Assembly (NCBI GenBank): GCA_019721035.1
Contig: JAHEAA010000005.1
Location: forward strand, 1-64,000
Reading direction: 5' to 3'
DNA: 64,000 nt
Origin: Candidatus Sysuiplasma acidicola
GTDB taxonomy: Archaea; Thermoplasmatota; Thermoplasmata; Sysuiplasmatales; Sysuiplasmataceae
The position numbers and the translations under genes were made by a program. Each line of letters begins with the position of its first letter. Within the stretch, counting starts at the first letter, position 1. Below are positions 42,500 to 50,244 of this stretch, piece after piece. Below the pieces are notes generated by a model that did not search any database, was not told the origin of the DNA, and saw nothing but the letters and a program-made list of their open reading frames with translations.

Positions 42500-43001
42500 A
42501 AGGAAAATCGAAAGCCACCGCATTCCTGAAAATATAACGTGGAGCAGCTGTGGAAACCCGTCGAAAGGAGCTGTCTTCATTAATGCGAGAGCAATTATTC
42601 AAGTCAGAAAGCGCGCTTCAGAAGCGTTTTCAGAACTTAAGGAGACCATGGGATTGCTCCTGGGCCACCCTTTTTACGACTCGGGCGAATTGAAACTAGA
42701 AGTCAGCGAGTCGGTAGCGTTGCCGGTTAATGCGAATGCACATCATGTTGCCGTGGACAAACAGGCCTTGGAATTTAACTGGAACGAAACAGCGGGAGGG
42801 AATCTCATTGTTGGGTGGTATCACTCACACACGGGCCAGGGAAATTTCCTTTCTGAAACTGACAGAAGAACGCACGAACTCTGGTTCAATCAACCGCATG
42901 CTGTCGCAATGCTGATAGAGGCATCCGAAAACACGATAGGCATATATTCAAGACGCGGTGGAGCGCTGACAGCTGTAGATTACAACGTGTTCGAAACGTA
43001 G
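42471..43001 (+). CDS. JAMM/MPN+ metallo-isopeptidase (deubiquitinase-like)
   Basis: The 176-residue protein contains a complete JAMM site: E58 in ELKETMGLLLG, H118-S-H120 in GWYHSHTG, S128, and D131 in FLSETDRR, giving HxH-x7-S-x2-D. The fold matches AMSH, CSN5 and Rpn11-type zinc peptidases and archaeal HvJAMM relatives. It would cleave isopeptide bonds between the ubiquitin-like protein and its targets. Since the modifier already ends in Gly-Gly, a role in removal or recycling is more likely than in maturation. Its reading frame overlaps the E2 gene by 29 bases, strong evidence for coupled expression. Confidence 0.88.
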   Translation: MRVKIVSSIERKIESHRIPENITWSSCGNPSKGAVFINARAIIQVRKRASEAFSELKETMGLLLGHPFYDSGELKLEVSESVALPVNANAHHVAVDKQALEFNWNETAGGNLIVGWYHSHTGQGNFLSETDRRTHELWFNQPHAVAMLIEASENTIGIYSRRGGALTAVDYNVFET

Positions 43002-43045
43002 AAGCAGGACAAATGTGCGAGTGGAGGCATATGGATATGGGGATG

Positions 43046-44068
43046 TCAGGCCACCTTTTCCCTGTCTTCCTTCGTGACCACTCTGGAAAGCATCCTCTCG
43101 AATATCACCTTCATGTAAATCGCATCGTGTTCGAGCAGAGGGGATGAAGAGATTATAGTCATCTCTGGATTCTCTTCGACGATGAGTTCTGCAAGAGGCT
43201 CAAACCGGAGATCACCGCGTTTTATTGGGGTCAATCTCAATTCGTTTCCTCCATAATGTTCAACGCCGGAAAATGAAGTGTACAGCAACCCTTCTGATGC
43301 CTTCCTGACCCGTGAAATGACGGTTCTGAAATCGTCAGGCTCGCGCAATATAGCCCCTTCCTTGGAGTGCAGATGAGCGAAATTGATGACAGGGATTGTT
43401 CCCTTGACTCTCTTAACGGTATCTAGTATTTCGTCGAGGCTTCCAAATATCTCCTGACGCCCGCTGGTTTCAAGTCCGATGGGGGGCGAAAGCTTGTTCT
43501 CCTTCCACCAGTCCCTCACTTCCCTGATGTTCCTGACGATTGCCTCTCCGCCTGCCTTTTTGCCTTTGCTTCCGTAAAAACCAAGCTGAGTGCTCACCAC
43601 GACGCCGTCGAGAGCATCGCATATGAGACATGCCCATTTTAGATTGTTTTTACTTCGTTCGACCATTTCCGTTCTGCCTGAAAAATCCGCATAGTACGTA
43701 GAGTGCACGGACAGCTGAACATCATGGTCTTTGGCATAATCCGCCATCTCATACAGTTCGGAATATGAATGGCAGAGGCCGCTTTCGAGTATCAGCAACG
43801 TGTCTCCGGACCGTATCTTTTCATCTGGAGCATTTATTCTCTCGACTGTCTTTCCGTCCCTTCTCTGAATCTCGACGATGAGATCTGTCTGCAGCTCCGA
43901 GGGTGACTTTCCCACTTCCTCATCGTCAGGGGTTCTTGGAGATGTGCTCGAGCGTATAAGCTGAACTTCCATTGCCGTCAGGCCGAGCGAGTGAACATCC
44001 TCGATGCCGTAAAACAGGGTTCTGCCTTTGCATGACAGAGGTATGCCTGAAGGACCGTAGCGTATCAT
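43046..44068 (-). CDS. Endonuclease IV-like AP endonuclease (TIM barrel)
   Basis: The 340-residue protein has the xylose-isomerase-like TIM-barrel pattern of AP endonuclease family 2. MIRYGPSGIPLSCKGR starts it, AMEVQLIR follows, QLSVHSTYYADFSG covers the first metal-binding His region, GLETSGRQEIFGS supplies a Glu ligand, and NFAHLHSKEGA another His pair. It would cut DNA at abasic sites using zinc. Archaeal homologues of this length are known. The final 30 residues are basic and helical. It is convergent with the JAMM gene and probably unrelated in function. Confidence 0.82.
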   Translation of the reverse strand: MIRYGPSGIPLSCKGRTLFYGIEDVHSLGLTAMEVQLIRSSTSPRTPDDEEVGKSPSELQTDLIVEIQRRDGKTVERINAPDEKIRSGDTLLILESGLCHSYSELYEMADYAKDHDVQLSVHSTYYADFSGRTEMVERSKNNLKWACLICDALDGVVVSTQLGFYGSKGKKAGGEAIVRNIREVRDWWKENKLSPPIGLETSGRQEIFGSLDEILDTVKRVKGTIPVINFAHLHSKEGAILREPDDFRTVISRVRKASEGLLYTSFSGVEHYGGNELRLTPIKRGDLRFEPLAELIVEENPEMTIISSSPLLEHDAIYMKVIFERMLSRVVTKEDREKVA

Positions 44069-44661
44069 TTATTTCCTCCAAAATATTAAATAATCAACTC
44101 AATACAGCACGTCATATATATTGTGTACGGGAATCTGCACGACACTCCGTCATTGCCGATCGTCCTGAAAAATCTATGCCGAAAATTGCCATAATTCCTG
44201 AAAATTGCATTCAACGGAAGTATCAAAAGCATACTCTTACAATAACTTTTGGTCATATGTCATGTTCCTATGCCTACCTCAGACTGACCATATGCAGGCA
44301 AAACCGCACCTGTTCCGATTCCAACCTGGCAGTCCTATTTTTTCAAGTACACTCGCCTGGAGCAGTCCCGCCTTGAAGTCCCCAGGCATTGAACGAGTAA
44401 CGGTGCCGGCGCACAAGCGGGCTAGACACAAAATGGTACCTCTGTTGAAAATTGTCAGTGTGTGGCGGTTCAGCACCCGAACTATTTCCTGTAGAAGCGC
44501 AGCCGGTAATAGGTGAGTAGATATTGTGTTATTTATGACGATCACACTGACCCAAGGGCGAATCGATCAGTGTGTTCGGCGAAGTTTTCATGCGAAACAG
44601 CGCCGTTACAGGGGAGTGAAAAGTTTATAAACGGTATGTTATTAGCTCAATCTCCGACTGG
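44069..44661. other. Long intergenic region upstream of the eL18 operon
   Basis: About 590 bases with no supported gene. It contains an inverted repeat CACACTGA...TCAGTGTG at 44543-44550 and 44567-44574, another copy of TCAGTGTG at 44455-44462, and a strong TATA box (AAGTTTATAA, 44621-44630) about 35 bases before the eL18 start. The rest shows no cloverleaf or other RNA I can name. Confidence 0.55.
44621..44630 (+). promoter_or_regulatory. TATA box of the eL18 ribosomal operon
   Basis: AAGTTTATAA fits the archaeal TATA consensus. Its distance to the eL18 ATG implies a leaderless or very short-leadered transcript. Confidence 0.65.
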
Positions 44662-45051
44662 ATGCTGAAGCAAATGGGAGCCCATAAAAGGAATTCTGGC
44701 AGGAAGACCAATCTGGAGCTGGTGAAGCTGGTTGAGAACCTTTACACGATCTCGGCCAAAGAGAAGTCACCAGTCTGGAGAGACGTGGCAATGAGACTCG
44801 AAAAGCCTATTGGCAACAGGGCAGTAATTAACCTGTCCAGACTTGACAGATACACAAAGGAGGGGGACGTTATTGTGGTTCCCGGCAAAATCCTGGGAAT
44901 GGGGAGAATGTCGAAGAAGATAACAGTCTCTGCATACATGCTGTCATCATCCGCAGTGGCTAAACTTGAAAAAGCCGGATGCAAACTGTATGATCTGCAG
45001 AGTCTCGCCAGGGATAACCCCAAAGGCTCTGGTATAAAGCTGATGGCGTGA
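44662..45051 (+). CDS. rpl18e: Large-subunit ribosomal protein eL18
   Basis: The 129-residue protein is archaeal eL18: TNLELVKLVENLY, FQ-less but clear WRDVAMRLEKP, NRAVINLSRLDRY, and VVPGKILGMGRMSKKITVSA. It is a structural component of the 50S subunit. It is the first gene of the conserved operon eL18-uL13-uS9-RpoN. An ATG four codons downstream is an alternative start. Confidence 0.96.
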   Translation: MLKQMGAHKRNSGRKTNLELVKLVENLYTISAKEKSPVWRDVAMRLEKPIGNRAVINLSRLDRYTKEGDVIVVPGKILGMGRMSKKITVSAYMLSSSAVAKLEKAGCKLYDLQSLARDNPKGSGIKLMA

Positions 45052-45061
45052 GGTTGTAATT

Positions 45062-45475
45062 ATGGCCATAATCGATGCAGAAGGTGCAATTTTGGGCAGG
45101 CTTTCCAGCCAGATTGCCAAGAGATTGCTGAATGGAGAGGAAATCACCGTAGTGAATGCTGACAAGATCCTTCTTTCAGGTTCCAGGGAAAGGAGTTTTC
45201 AGGAGTATTTTGAGGCCTATCAGAGAGGGAAGGCAATTAAGGGTCCCTATTACCCGCGAATGCCGGACAGAATAATCAGGAGAACAGTACGCGGGATGCT
45301 GCCTATAAAGACTGCAAGGGGAAAGAGCGCGTTGATGAGGCTGCAGGTCTTCAACGGCAAGCCAGGAAGCATTGGGCAGGATAAGATTGAGACACAACCG
45401 GCGCCAGAAAAAGGAAAGAGATATACAGAACTCGGTGAGATATCCAAACTCCTCGGCGCGAAGGTGAGACGATGA
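45062..45475 (+). CDS. rpl13: Large-subunit ribosomal protein uL13
   Basis: The 137-residue protein matches archaeal uL13: AIIDAEGAILGRLSSQIAK, ITVVNADKILLSG, PRMPDRIIRRTVRGMLP and the archaeal C-terminal extension. It is part of the 50S subunit and follows eL18 after ten bases. Its end overlaps the start of uS9. Confidence 0.96.
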   Translation: MAIIDAEGAILGRLSSQIAKRLLNGEEITVVNADKILLSGSRERSFQEYFEAYQRGKAIKGPYYPRMPDRIIRRTVRGMLPIKTARGKSALMRLQVFNGKPGSIGQDKIETQPAPEKGKRYTELGEISKLLGAKVRR

Positions 45476-45873
45476 TTGAGAGTTCAATAAGTGTCGGCAA
45501 AAGGAAGTCGGCTGTCGCAAAAGCGACTATCAGAAAGGGTGCTGGAAAAATCAGGGTCAACAGTGTTCCTCTGGAAATTCATGATCCGGAAATCGCTCGA
45601 AGAAAGATGCAGGAACCCGTGCTTCTGGCAGGAGAGAAAGCAGGCGGGTTTGATATAGACGTGGATGTGAGCGGTGGCGGCATCATGGGCCAGGCTGAAG
45701 CTGCAAGAACGGCAATAGCGAAAAGCATCGTATCGTTTCTGAAGGACGAGCAGCTTGAACAGGTCTTCAGGCAATATGACAGATCGCTGCTCATCAGTGA
45801 TCCGAGGAGAAAGATACCCAAGAACCCTGCCGGAAGGGGAGCAAGGAAGAGGAAGCAGAAGTCATACAGGTGA
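45472..45873 (+). CDS. rps9: Small-subunit ribosomal protein uS9
   Basis: The 133-residue protein is uS9: SVGKRKSAVAKATIRKGAG at the start, VSGGGIMGQAEAARTAIAK in the middle, and the conserved basic tail that ends KSYR and reaches the P-site tRNA. It overlaps uL13 by four bases. Confidence 0.96.
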   Translation: MIESSISVGKRKSAVAKATIRKGAGKIRVNSVPLEIHDPEIARRKMQEPVLLAGEKAGGFDIDVDVSGGGIMGQAEAARTAIAKSIVSFLKDEQLEQVFRQYDRSLLISDPRRKIPKNPAGRGARKRKQKSYR

Positions 45874-45878
45874 TTTGA

Positions 45879-46070
45879 TTGATAATACCAATAAGATGCT
45901 TTACCTGCGGAAAGGTGCTTGGGAGCTCATATGAGATATACCTCAAGAGGATAAAGATGGGTGAAACACCCCGGGAAGTGCTTGATTCTATGGGTTTGTC
46001 CAGGTACTGTTGCCGGAGGATGATAATTTCACATGCAGATTTGATTGACGAGGTACTCCCCTTCCACTAG
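45879..46070 (+). CDS. rpoN: RNA polymerase subunit N (Rpb10 homologue)
   Basis: The 63-residue protein has the atypical zinc-binding motif CFTCGKVLG and the distal YCCRRM, which supply the four Cys of Rpb10/RpoN. It begins with a TTG codon preceded by an AGGTGAT ribosome-binding site that partly overlaps the uS9 stop. It is an essential assembly subunit of archaeal RNA polymerase. The operon usually continues with rpoK, eno and uS2; here a tRNA gene follows instead. Confidence 0.96.
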   Translation: MIIPIRCFTCGKVLGSSYEIYLKRIKMGETPREVLDSMGLSRYCCRRMIISHADLIDEVLPFH

Positions 46071-46094
46071 CGAAGGGTTGGTTCGCGCCACCGG

Positions 46095-46167
46095 GGGTCC
46101 GTGGGGTAGCTTGGTATCCTTCCAGCTTGGGGTGCTGGTGACCCCAGTTCAAATCTGGGCGGACCCA
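46095..46167 (+). tRNA. tRNA-Pro (anticodon GGG)
   Basis: A cloverleaf can be folded by hand. GGGTCCG (46095-46101) pairs with CGGACCC (46160-46166) as the acceptor. D arm GGGT/ATCC, anticodon stem CCAGC/GCTGG with loop TTGGGGT (anticodon GGG at 46129-46131), and T arm CCCAG-TTCAAAT-CTGGG complete it. The discriminator is A. CCA is not encoded. The gene has no intron. It begins 24 bases after rpoN and may be processed from the same transcript. Confidence 0.93.
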
Positions 46168-46334
46168 TTATCTTTACGCAATTGGGCAAAAAAAATTATT
46201 TAAACTGACTCCAGCTCGGCTCCATCTCACCCGCCGCATTGACGCTCTCTTTATTGAGCTGGCACAAATAACGGTTTTGAAGCAATCTCGTTAAATGTCT
46301 TAAACTGCCGTAATACTACGGCGTAACGATCGCC

Positions 46335-46703
46335 ATGGACACAATTCCGGTCAAATTAACCCACCGGCTAATCAGCGAAATGGACGAACGGATAACGGAG
46401 GAGTGCGGACTGGGCGCCAGGGAATCCACTGCGATAGCACTTGCCAAACAGGAAGGGGTCAGTCTTGTATTCACCGATGATTTGGAAGCCAATGAAGTGG
46501 CCCGAAATTATGGACTGGAACCGCATGGCACGCTGGCGATTGTAACACGCACATGCAGAGAGCATTCAAATGCACCGAAGTTCTCAGCGTATACGGGCAT
46601 TCCTTTACAGCTCATCGGCCGAATACCTCCATCAATACAGCCTCATCTGTCATTTTGGGTGCCTCTATTGAAAACTCCACTATGGCAATGGCGGAGAAAT
46701 TAA
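46335..46703 (+). pseudogene. Remnant of a DUF3368-type PIN toxin
   Basis: Residues 10-75 of this 122-codon frame resemble the C-terminal half of DUF3368-type PIN proteins: GLGARESTAIALAKQ and FTDDLEANEVARNYGLEPHGT. The expected N-terminal half with its first catalytic Asp is absent upstream. After TRTCREH the sequence becomes unlike the family. It looks like a truncated, decayed toxin gene following a tRNA, a common site for accessory insertions. There is no partner antitoxin. Confidence 0.55.
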
Positions 46704-47085
46704 GCCTAATGTGTCCATTGAGAAGGCGGGAACAGAAAGGAAGCTCATGTACAGTATGTAGAAATCGTTTGGCAAGAAAGGAAGGGAAGGGGATGTCGCT
46801 GTTTGACTTGCCAGAAATGGCAAGACTGATAGAGCCGAATTCAGAAACAGCAGTGATCCGTACAATCATACATAGTAGGCTGGCGGGGGGGGGACCCCAG
46901 TAAAACCCGCCGTTCCAGTATGTTACTCCGGTGCCAAACAGCCTGTATCCAATCGACCCATAGTAATGAAATGCGAAATGACTATCCGGTTGTGCTATAG
47001 GAGGTGGTATCGTCCCTGGAATGAATGGTACGCAGAATATTACACATGCAACTGTCACTATCAGCACGCCTGCCAAGATTACCAT
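46612..47085 (-). CDS. Hypothetical protein with N-terminal membrane segment (possibly decayed)
   Basis: The 157-codon frame starts with a strong hydrophobic segment (about residues 2-24) followed by a Pro-rich and aromatic region up to about residue 70 (GTIPPPIAQ, SIGYRLFGTGV, YWNGGFYWGPPP) typical of exported proteins. After that the translation is unlike protein-coding sequence; a run of nine G at about 46885-46893 lies near the change and may mark a frameshift. It overlaps the PIN remnant on the other strand. I regard only the first part as likely coding. Confidence 0.3.
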   Translation of the reverse strand: MVILAGVLIVTVACVIFCVPFIPGTIPPPIAQPDSHFAFHYYGSIGYRLFGTGVTYWNGGFYWGPPPASLLCMIVRITAVSEFGSISLAISGKSNSDIPFPSFLAKRFLHTVHELPFCSRLLNGHIRLNFSAIAIVEFSIEAPKMTDEAVLMEVFGR

Positions 47086-47252
47086 TCTTCTCTTACCGAT
47101 TCTATTCCACCGCAGGGATTAATGAACGTTGCACAGTTTAGTTTTATTGCAGAAACTCAACTCTGAGGAAGAAAAAATCGAAGTCCCGCTGAACCGTTGA
47201 CTCCACGAGAAAACGGTCATCTTTTATTATTCGTGACTGTTTCCCACATATG

Positions 47253-47939
47253 TTACTCGTTCTCGTTATCAGGTGATTCAGAATCATCAGGCACAACGAT
47301 TTCCTCATCACTCATCCTTCTCAGATATTTTGCCGGGACTTCCTTCGTAATGAAGACAGTTTTACCTGCCCTTTGAATAGGGACGTTTTCCTTAACCATC
47401 ATGGAGGCTTCGATTTCAATTATTGTTGGTTTGTCTGTCCTCACCCTTCCGGCATTATAGGCATCCGCAGATGTCTTGGACAGGTGCACCATCCTTCGGT
47501 CTGCGGGTTTAAGACCGTTCTCAAGCAATATAGGCGCTTCCTCTTCTGTCGCAGGATAGTATAACAATTCGGGTATGTTGTCCGTCGGCAGATCGAGTTC
47601 GACCTCAAAGGAATGGCCGTACGTCGCCCTCATTTTTCCGTTACTCAACTGGTATCTTCCTTTAGGATCTGTCTCCACGATGGCGACTATATGATGCATT
47701 CTGAGCCAGTGGAGTCTCGGCTGCCGCTCGATCATCGCAGATATAAACGCTCTCACATCGACCCAGCCTTTCTCATCCATGTCAAGATCGAAGCGTTTGG
47801 GGAAGTGTCTCAGGACGCCGGCCATGCTTCTTCCTATGTGTTCAACTTCTCTGTCGCTCATGAGGAATTTACCCTCTGCCTCGCATACCGGGCACTTTTC
47901 GCCTCTGAAGTATCCGTGCTCCTGACATTCCCTCAGCAT
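47253..47939 (-). CDS. kptA: RNA 2'-phosphotransferase with N-terminal zinc finger
   Basis: The 228-residue protein matches archaeal Tpt1/KptA. The main landmarks are LRHFPKRFDLDMDEKGWVD, MRATYGHSFEVEL, and LENGLKPADRRMVHLSKTS. It removes the 2'-phosphate left by certain tRNA ligases by transfer to NAD. Ahead of the catalytic domain, C5, H8, C16 and C19 form a small zinc finger, an addition seen in archaeal members. The C-terminus is acidic. It is a single gene with empty flanks. Confidence 0.92.
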   Translation of the reverse strand: MLRECQEHGYFRGEKCPVCEAEGKFLMSDREVEHIGRSMAGVLRHFPKRFDLDMDEKGWVDVRAFISAMIERQPRLHWLRMHHIVAIVETDPKGRYQLSNGKMRATYGHSFEVELDLPTDNIPELLYYPATEEEAPILLENGLKPADRRMVHLSKTSADAYNAGRVRTDKPTIIEIEASMMVKENVPIQRAGKTVFITKEVPAKYLRRMSDEEIVVPDDSESPDNENE

Positions 47940-48264
47940 TTGTACCGGCGCTTACTATACCGAGGTGGCTTAAGTCAGTTTTGCTAAGTGAAGTGCGTGA
48001 ACATTGTGCCGAGGGGTTCTTGACGGCCCTCCTGTTTTGACCCGACTTTGAGATAGAAGTGCGGATTCATTAGCAAATCGCTGCCTATCCCGGTAGCATC
48101 TATCGGTGGAAGCAACCGGCTGCTGCAGGGACAATCTCCAGGCCTCATGGCATAGCCACGTCACGGCATTAATGCGACAAGCGTAGATAACATGCCTTCG
48201 CCGGAGCTGCAGGGATGCCGGACAAAGTAACAGAACTTATACGCGTTAGCCACTACACCATTAT
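47940..48264. other. Intergenic region without recognised content
   Basis: About 325 bases between divergent genes. I see no supported ORF, cloverleaf or repeat. The last part must contain the promoter for the DUF2797 gene. Confidence 0.4.
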
Positions 48265-49101
48265 GTGTTCATCAGTGCGGACAAGTTGCTAACCGTTGAA
48301 AAGGCAGAGAAGATGCATGCGATATCCTTCGACTGGGATGAGTATGCACCTCGCTTCCTGACTTACTCATTTGGTAGCAGCAGGCTTCAGGAGATTGAGC
48401 TGGATGTCATTTCATTCACAGTATCGGACGAACAGTACTGTATAGGAAGTTTCAGGTCTGACGGTTATCGGCCCTGTCCGTTCAGAAGACAGGTAATCAA
48501 CTTTGCCCAGTGTGAATTCTGCAGCAGAAGCATCATACCCATACAGAAATGTCTCTTTGATCCGATATGCGATGGCGAGCTGTGTGACTGGGAACTGTGC
48601 AGGAGAGAACACATGGTTTACATCGCATTCTATGGCAGCAAGACCAAGGTCGGCATGACGAGCAGCAGCAGACTCAGGGAGCGATTGATTGAGCAGGGGG
48701 CAGACGCGTATTTCACTGTGGGAACCTTCCGTTCAAGGAAGGCTGCAAGGGAAATGGAGAAAAAAATCAGTTCGGGCCTATCAATAGCCCAGATGCACAG
48801 ATCCGCTGATCTCATGCAGGAACTCCAGTACGGCCCCGATTACGCAGACATCGACAGATTGTACAGCAGCATCGCTGCCGGGATAAGAGAGCATTTTGGC
48901 TTGTCCCCATCTGACATGGTGACACTGAAGGATTATCCCATCAGGCAACCACTGGAGTCGAAACCGACGTACAGCAAACTGGTAGGTGTTCACGAAGGAG
49001 AAGTGATAGGAGTCAAGGGAAGAATGCTGCTCTATAGAAACGATGGCATCAGGGCACTGAATATGGCCGCATTGCCTTCGCGAGTCATAACACGCATTTG
49101 A
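48265..49101 (+). CDS. DUF2797 family protein
   Basis: The 278-residue protein matches DUF2797: a Cys-rich centre (CPFRRQ, CEFCSRS, CLFDPICDG and two more Cys) that probably binds zinc, then MVYIAFYGSKTKVGMTSSSRLRER and EQGADAYFTVGTF, a GIY-YIG-like core where YIA and VGMT fill the GIY and YIG-like positions. The C-terminal beta domain is family-typical. Biochemical function is unknown; the fold hints at nucleic-acid binding or cleavage. It lies alone upstream of the ornithine-cyclodeaminase-like gene. Confidence 0.78.
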   Translation: MFISADKLLTVEKAEKMHAISFDWDEYAPRFLTYSFGSSRLQEIELDVISFTVSDEQYCIGSFRSDGYRPCPFRRQVINFAQCEFCSRSIIPIQKCLFDPICDGELCDWELCRREHMVYIAFYGSKTKVGMTSSSRLRERLIEQGADAYFTVGTFRSRKAAREMEKKISSGLSIAQMHRSADLMQELQYGPDYADIDRLYSSIAAGIREHFGLSPSDMVTLKDYPIRQPLESKPTYSKLVGVHEGEVIGVKGRMLLYRNDGIRALNMAALPSRVITRI

Positions 49102-49245
49102 AAATGCGCGTTTATTGAAAGGCTGGAGTGCCTGCCTCGTTAAATTCGGATAAGAATTAAACTCACCCAAATAATGAATAGGATGCTTGACATTGCATGG
49201 GTATTTATTTCAGCTCACCGTTATTGGCGTGAGGTGTTGAAACAG

Positions 49246-50229
49246 ATGGCCGGCAAAATCTCGATCTATACCGACGACGACCTTGCCCAGATTATTGCCA
49301 GGGAGGATACGGTAAATGCCGTCGTTTCAGAAGTCGAGGAGTTCATGCGTGACAAGCGCAAGGGACTGGTAGTTTCACCGCCCCGTTTCACATGCGAAAC
49401 CAACGAGGGAAAGCTCGTCGTGACCGCCGGGGCGAGCGAGAGAAAAAGGGAGATTGGACTGAGGGTTTATTCGACGTACGGACAGCTTACTCTTGAGCAG
49501 CAGGTGACCGTCATATACAACATGAACGGAGAAATCAGGGGGATGTTTGTAGGTGAGGACATTGGGAGACTGCGTACAGCTGCAATTAATGCTGTCGCGG
49601 TAAAACACCTCTCCAGGCATGATTCGAAAACACTCGGAGTCATCGGGAGCGGCAAGCAGGCCAGATCTGTTGTGCCTGCAATTGCAAGGATGCGGGAGCT
49701 GGAAAAAATTGTTGTCTACAGCCAGCATACATCGCATGCAAAAGCATACACTGACAAGATGAAAAGTGAGCTCAAGGAGCTTGGACTCGACATATCTATA
49801 TCAGAGGATGCGAGCGGTCTTGTCGCACACTCTGACATCGTGCTGACTGCGACGACTTCCCAGGTTCCGGTTGTGATGAACGACTGGTTGAGACCGGGAC
49901 AGCATGTGTCCAGCATGGGTCAGAAATTCAGAGAATCGCATGAAATAGATCCGGAGATTGTCAAAACCGCCAGCACGGTTTCATCAGATTCTGTACAGCA
50001 GCTGAAGAGTTACGGTTCGCTTTTGTTTGTTGATGAAGCGACAAGAGAGAAGATCACGGATTTGTCTGAACTCATAGACCACGGCGGAAGGAATGACGAG
50101 GACATCTCGCTATTCCTTTCTGTGGGTCTGGCGGGAACCGAAGTTGTGGTTGGCGGGCGCATCATTTCCATGATGGAAAAAGAGGGGATGCCCGCAAGCG
50201 AAGGAACACTGATGCATCTTAACAAATAA
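49246..50229 (+). CDS. Ornithine cyclodeaminase / alanine dehydrogenase-like oxidoreductase
   Basis: From the ATG at 49246 (with GAGGTG ahead of it) the protein has 327 residues. It belongs to the mu-crystallin family: RLRTAAINAVAVKHLSRHDSK, VIGSGKQARSVVPAI (NAD loop), VLTATTSQVPVV, and a late GLAGTEVVVGGRI segment. Members deaminate ornithine, oxidise alanine, or act on imino acids. The true substrate cannot be read. Its stop is 15 bases before the start of the next gene. Confidence 0.88.
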   Translation: MAGKISIYTDDDLAQIIAREDTVNAVVSEVEEFMRDKRKGLVVSPPRFTCETNEGKLVVTAGASERKREIGLRVYSTYGQLTLEQQVTVIYNMNGEIRGMFVGEDIGRLRTAAINAVAVKHLSRHDSKTLGVIGSGKQARSVVPAIARMRELEKIVVYSQHTSHAKAYTDKMKSELKELGLDISISEDASGLVAHSDIVLTATTSQVPVVMNDWLRPGQHVSSMGQKFRESHEIDPEIVKTASTVSSDSVQQLKSYGSLLFVDEATREKITDLSELIDHGGRNDEDISLFLSVGLAGTEVVVGGRIISMMEKEGMPASEGTLMHLNK

Positions 50230-50244
50230 TGGTGGGAACTCCAG

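Noticed and set aside
44279-44545. 88-codon minus-strand ORF upstream of eL18
   Set aside because: No motif; Cys/Arg-rich translation looks non-coding.
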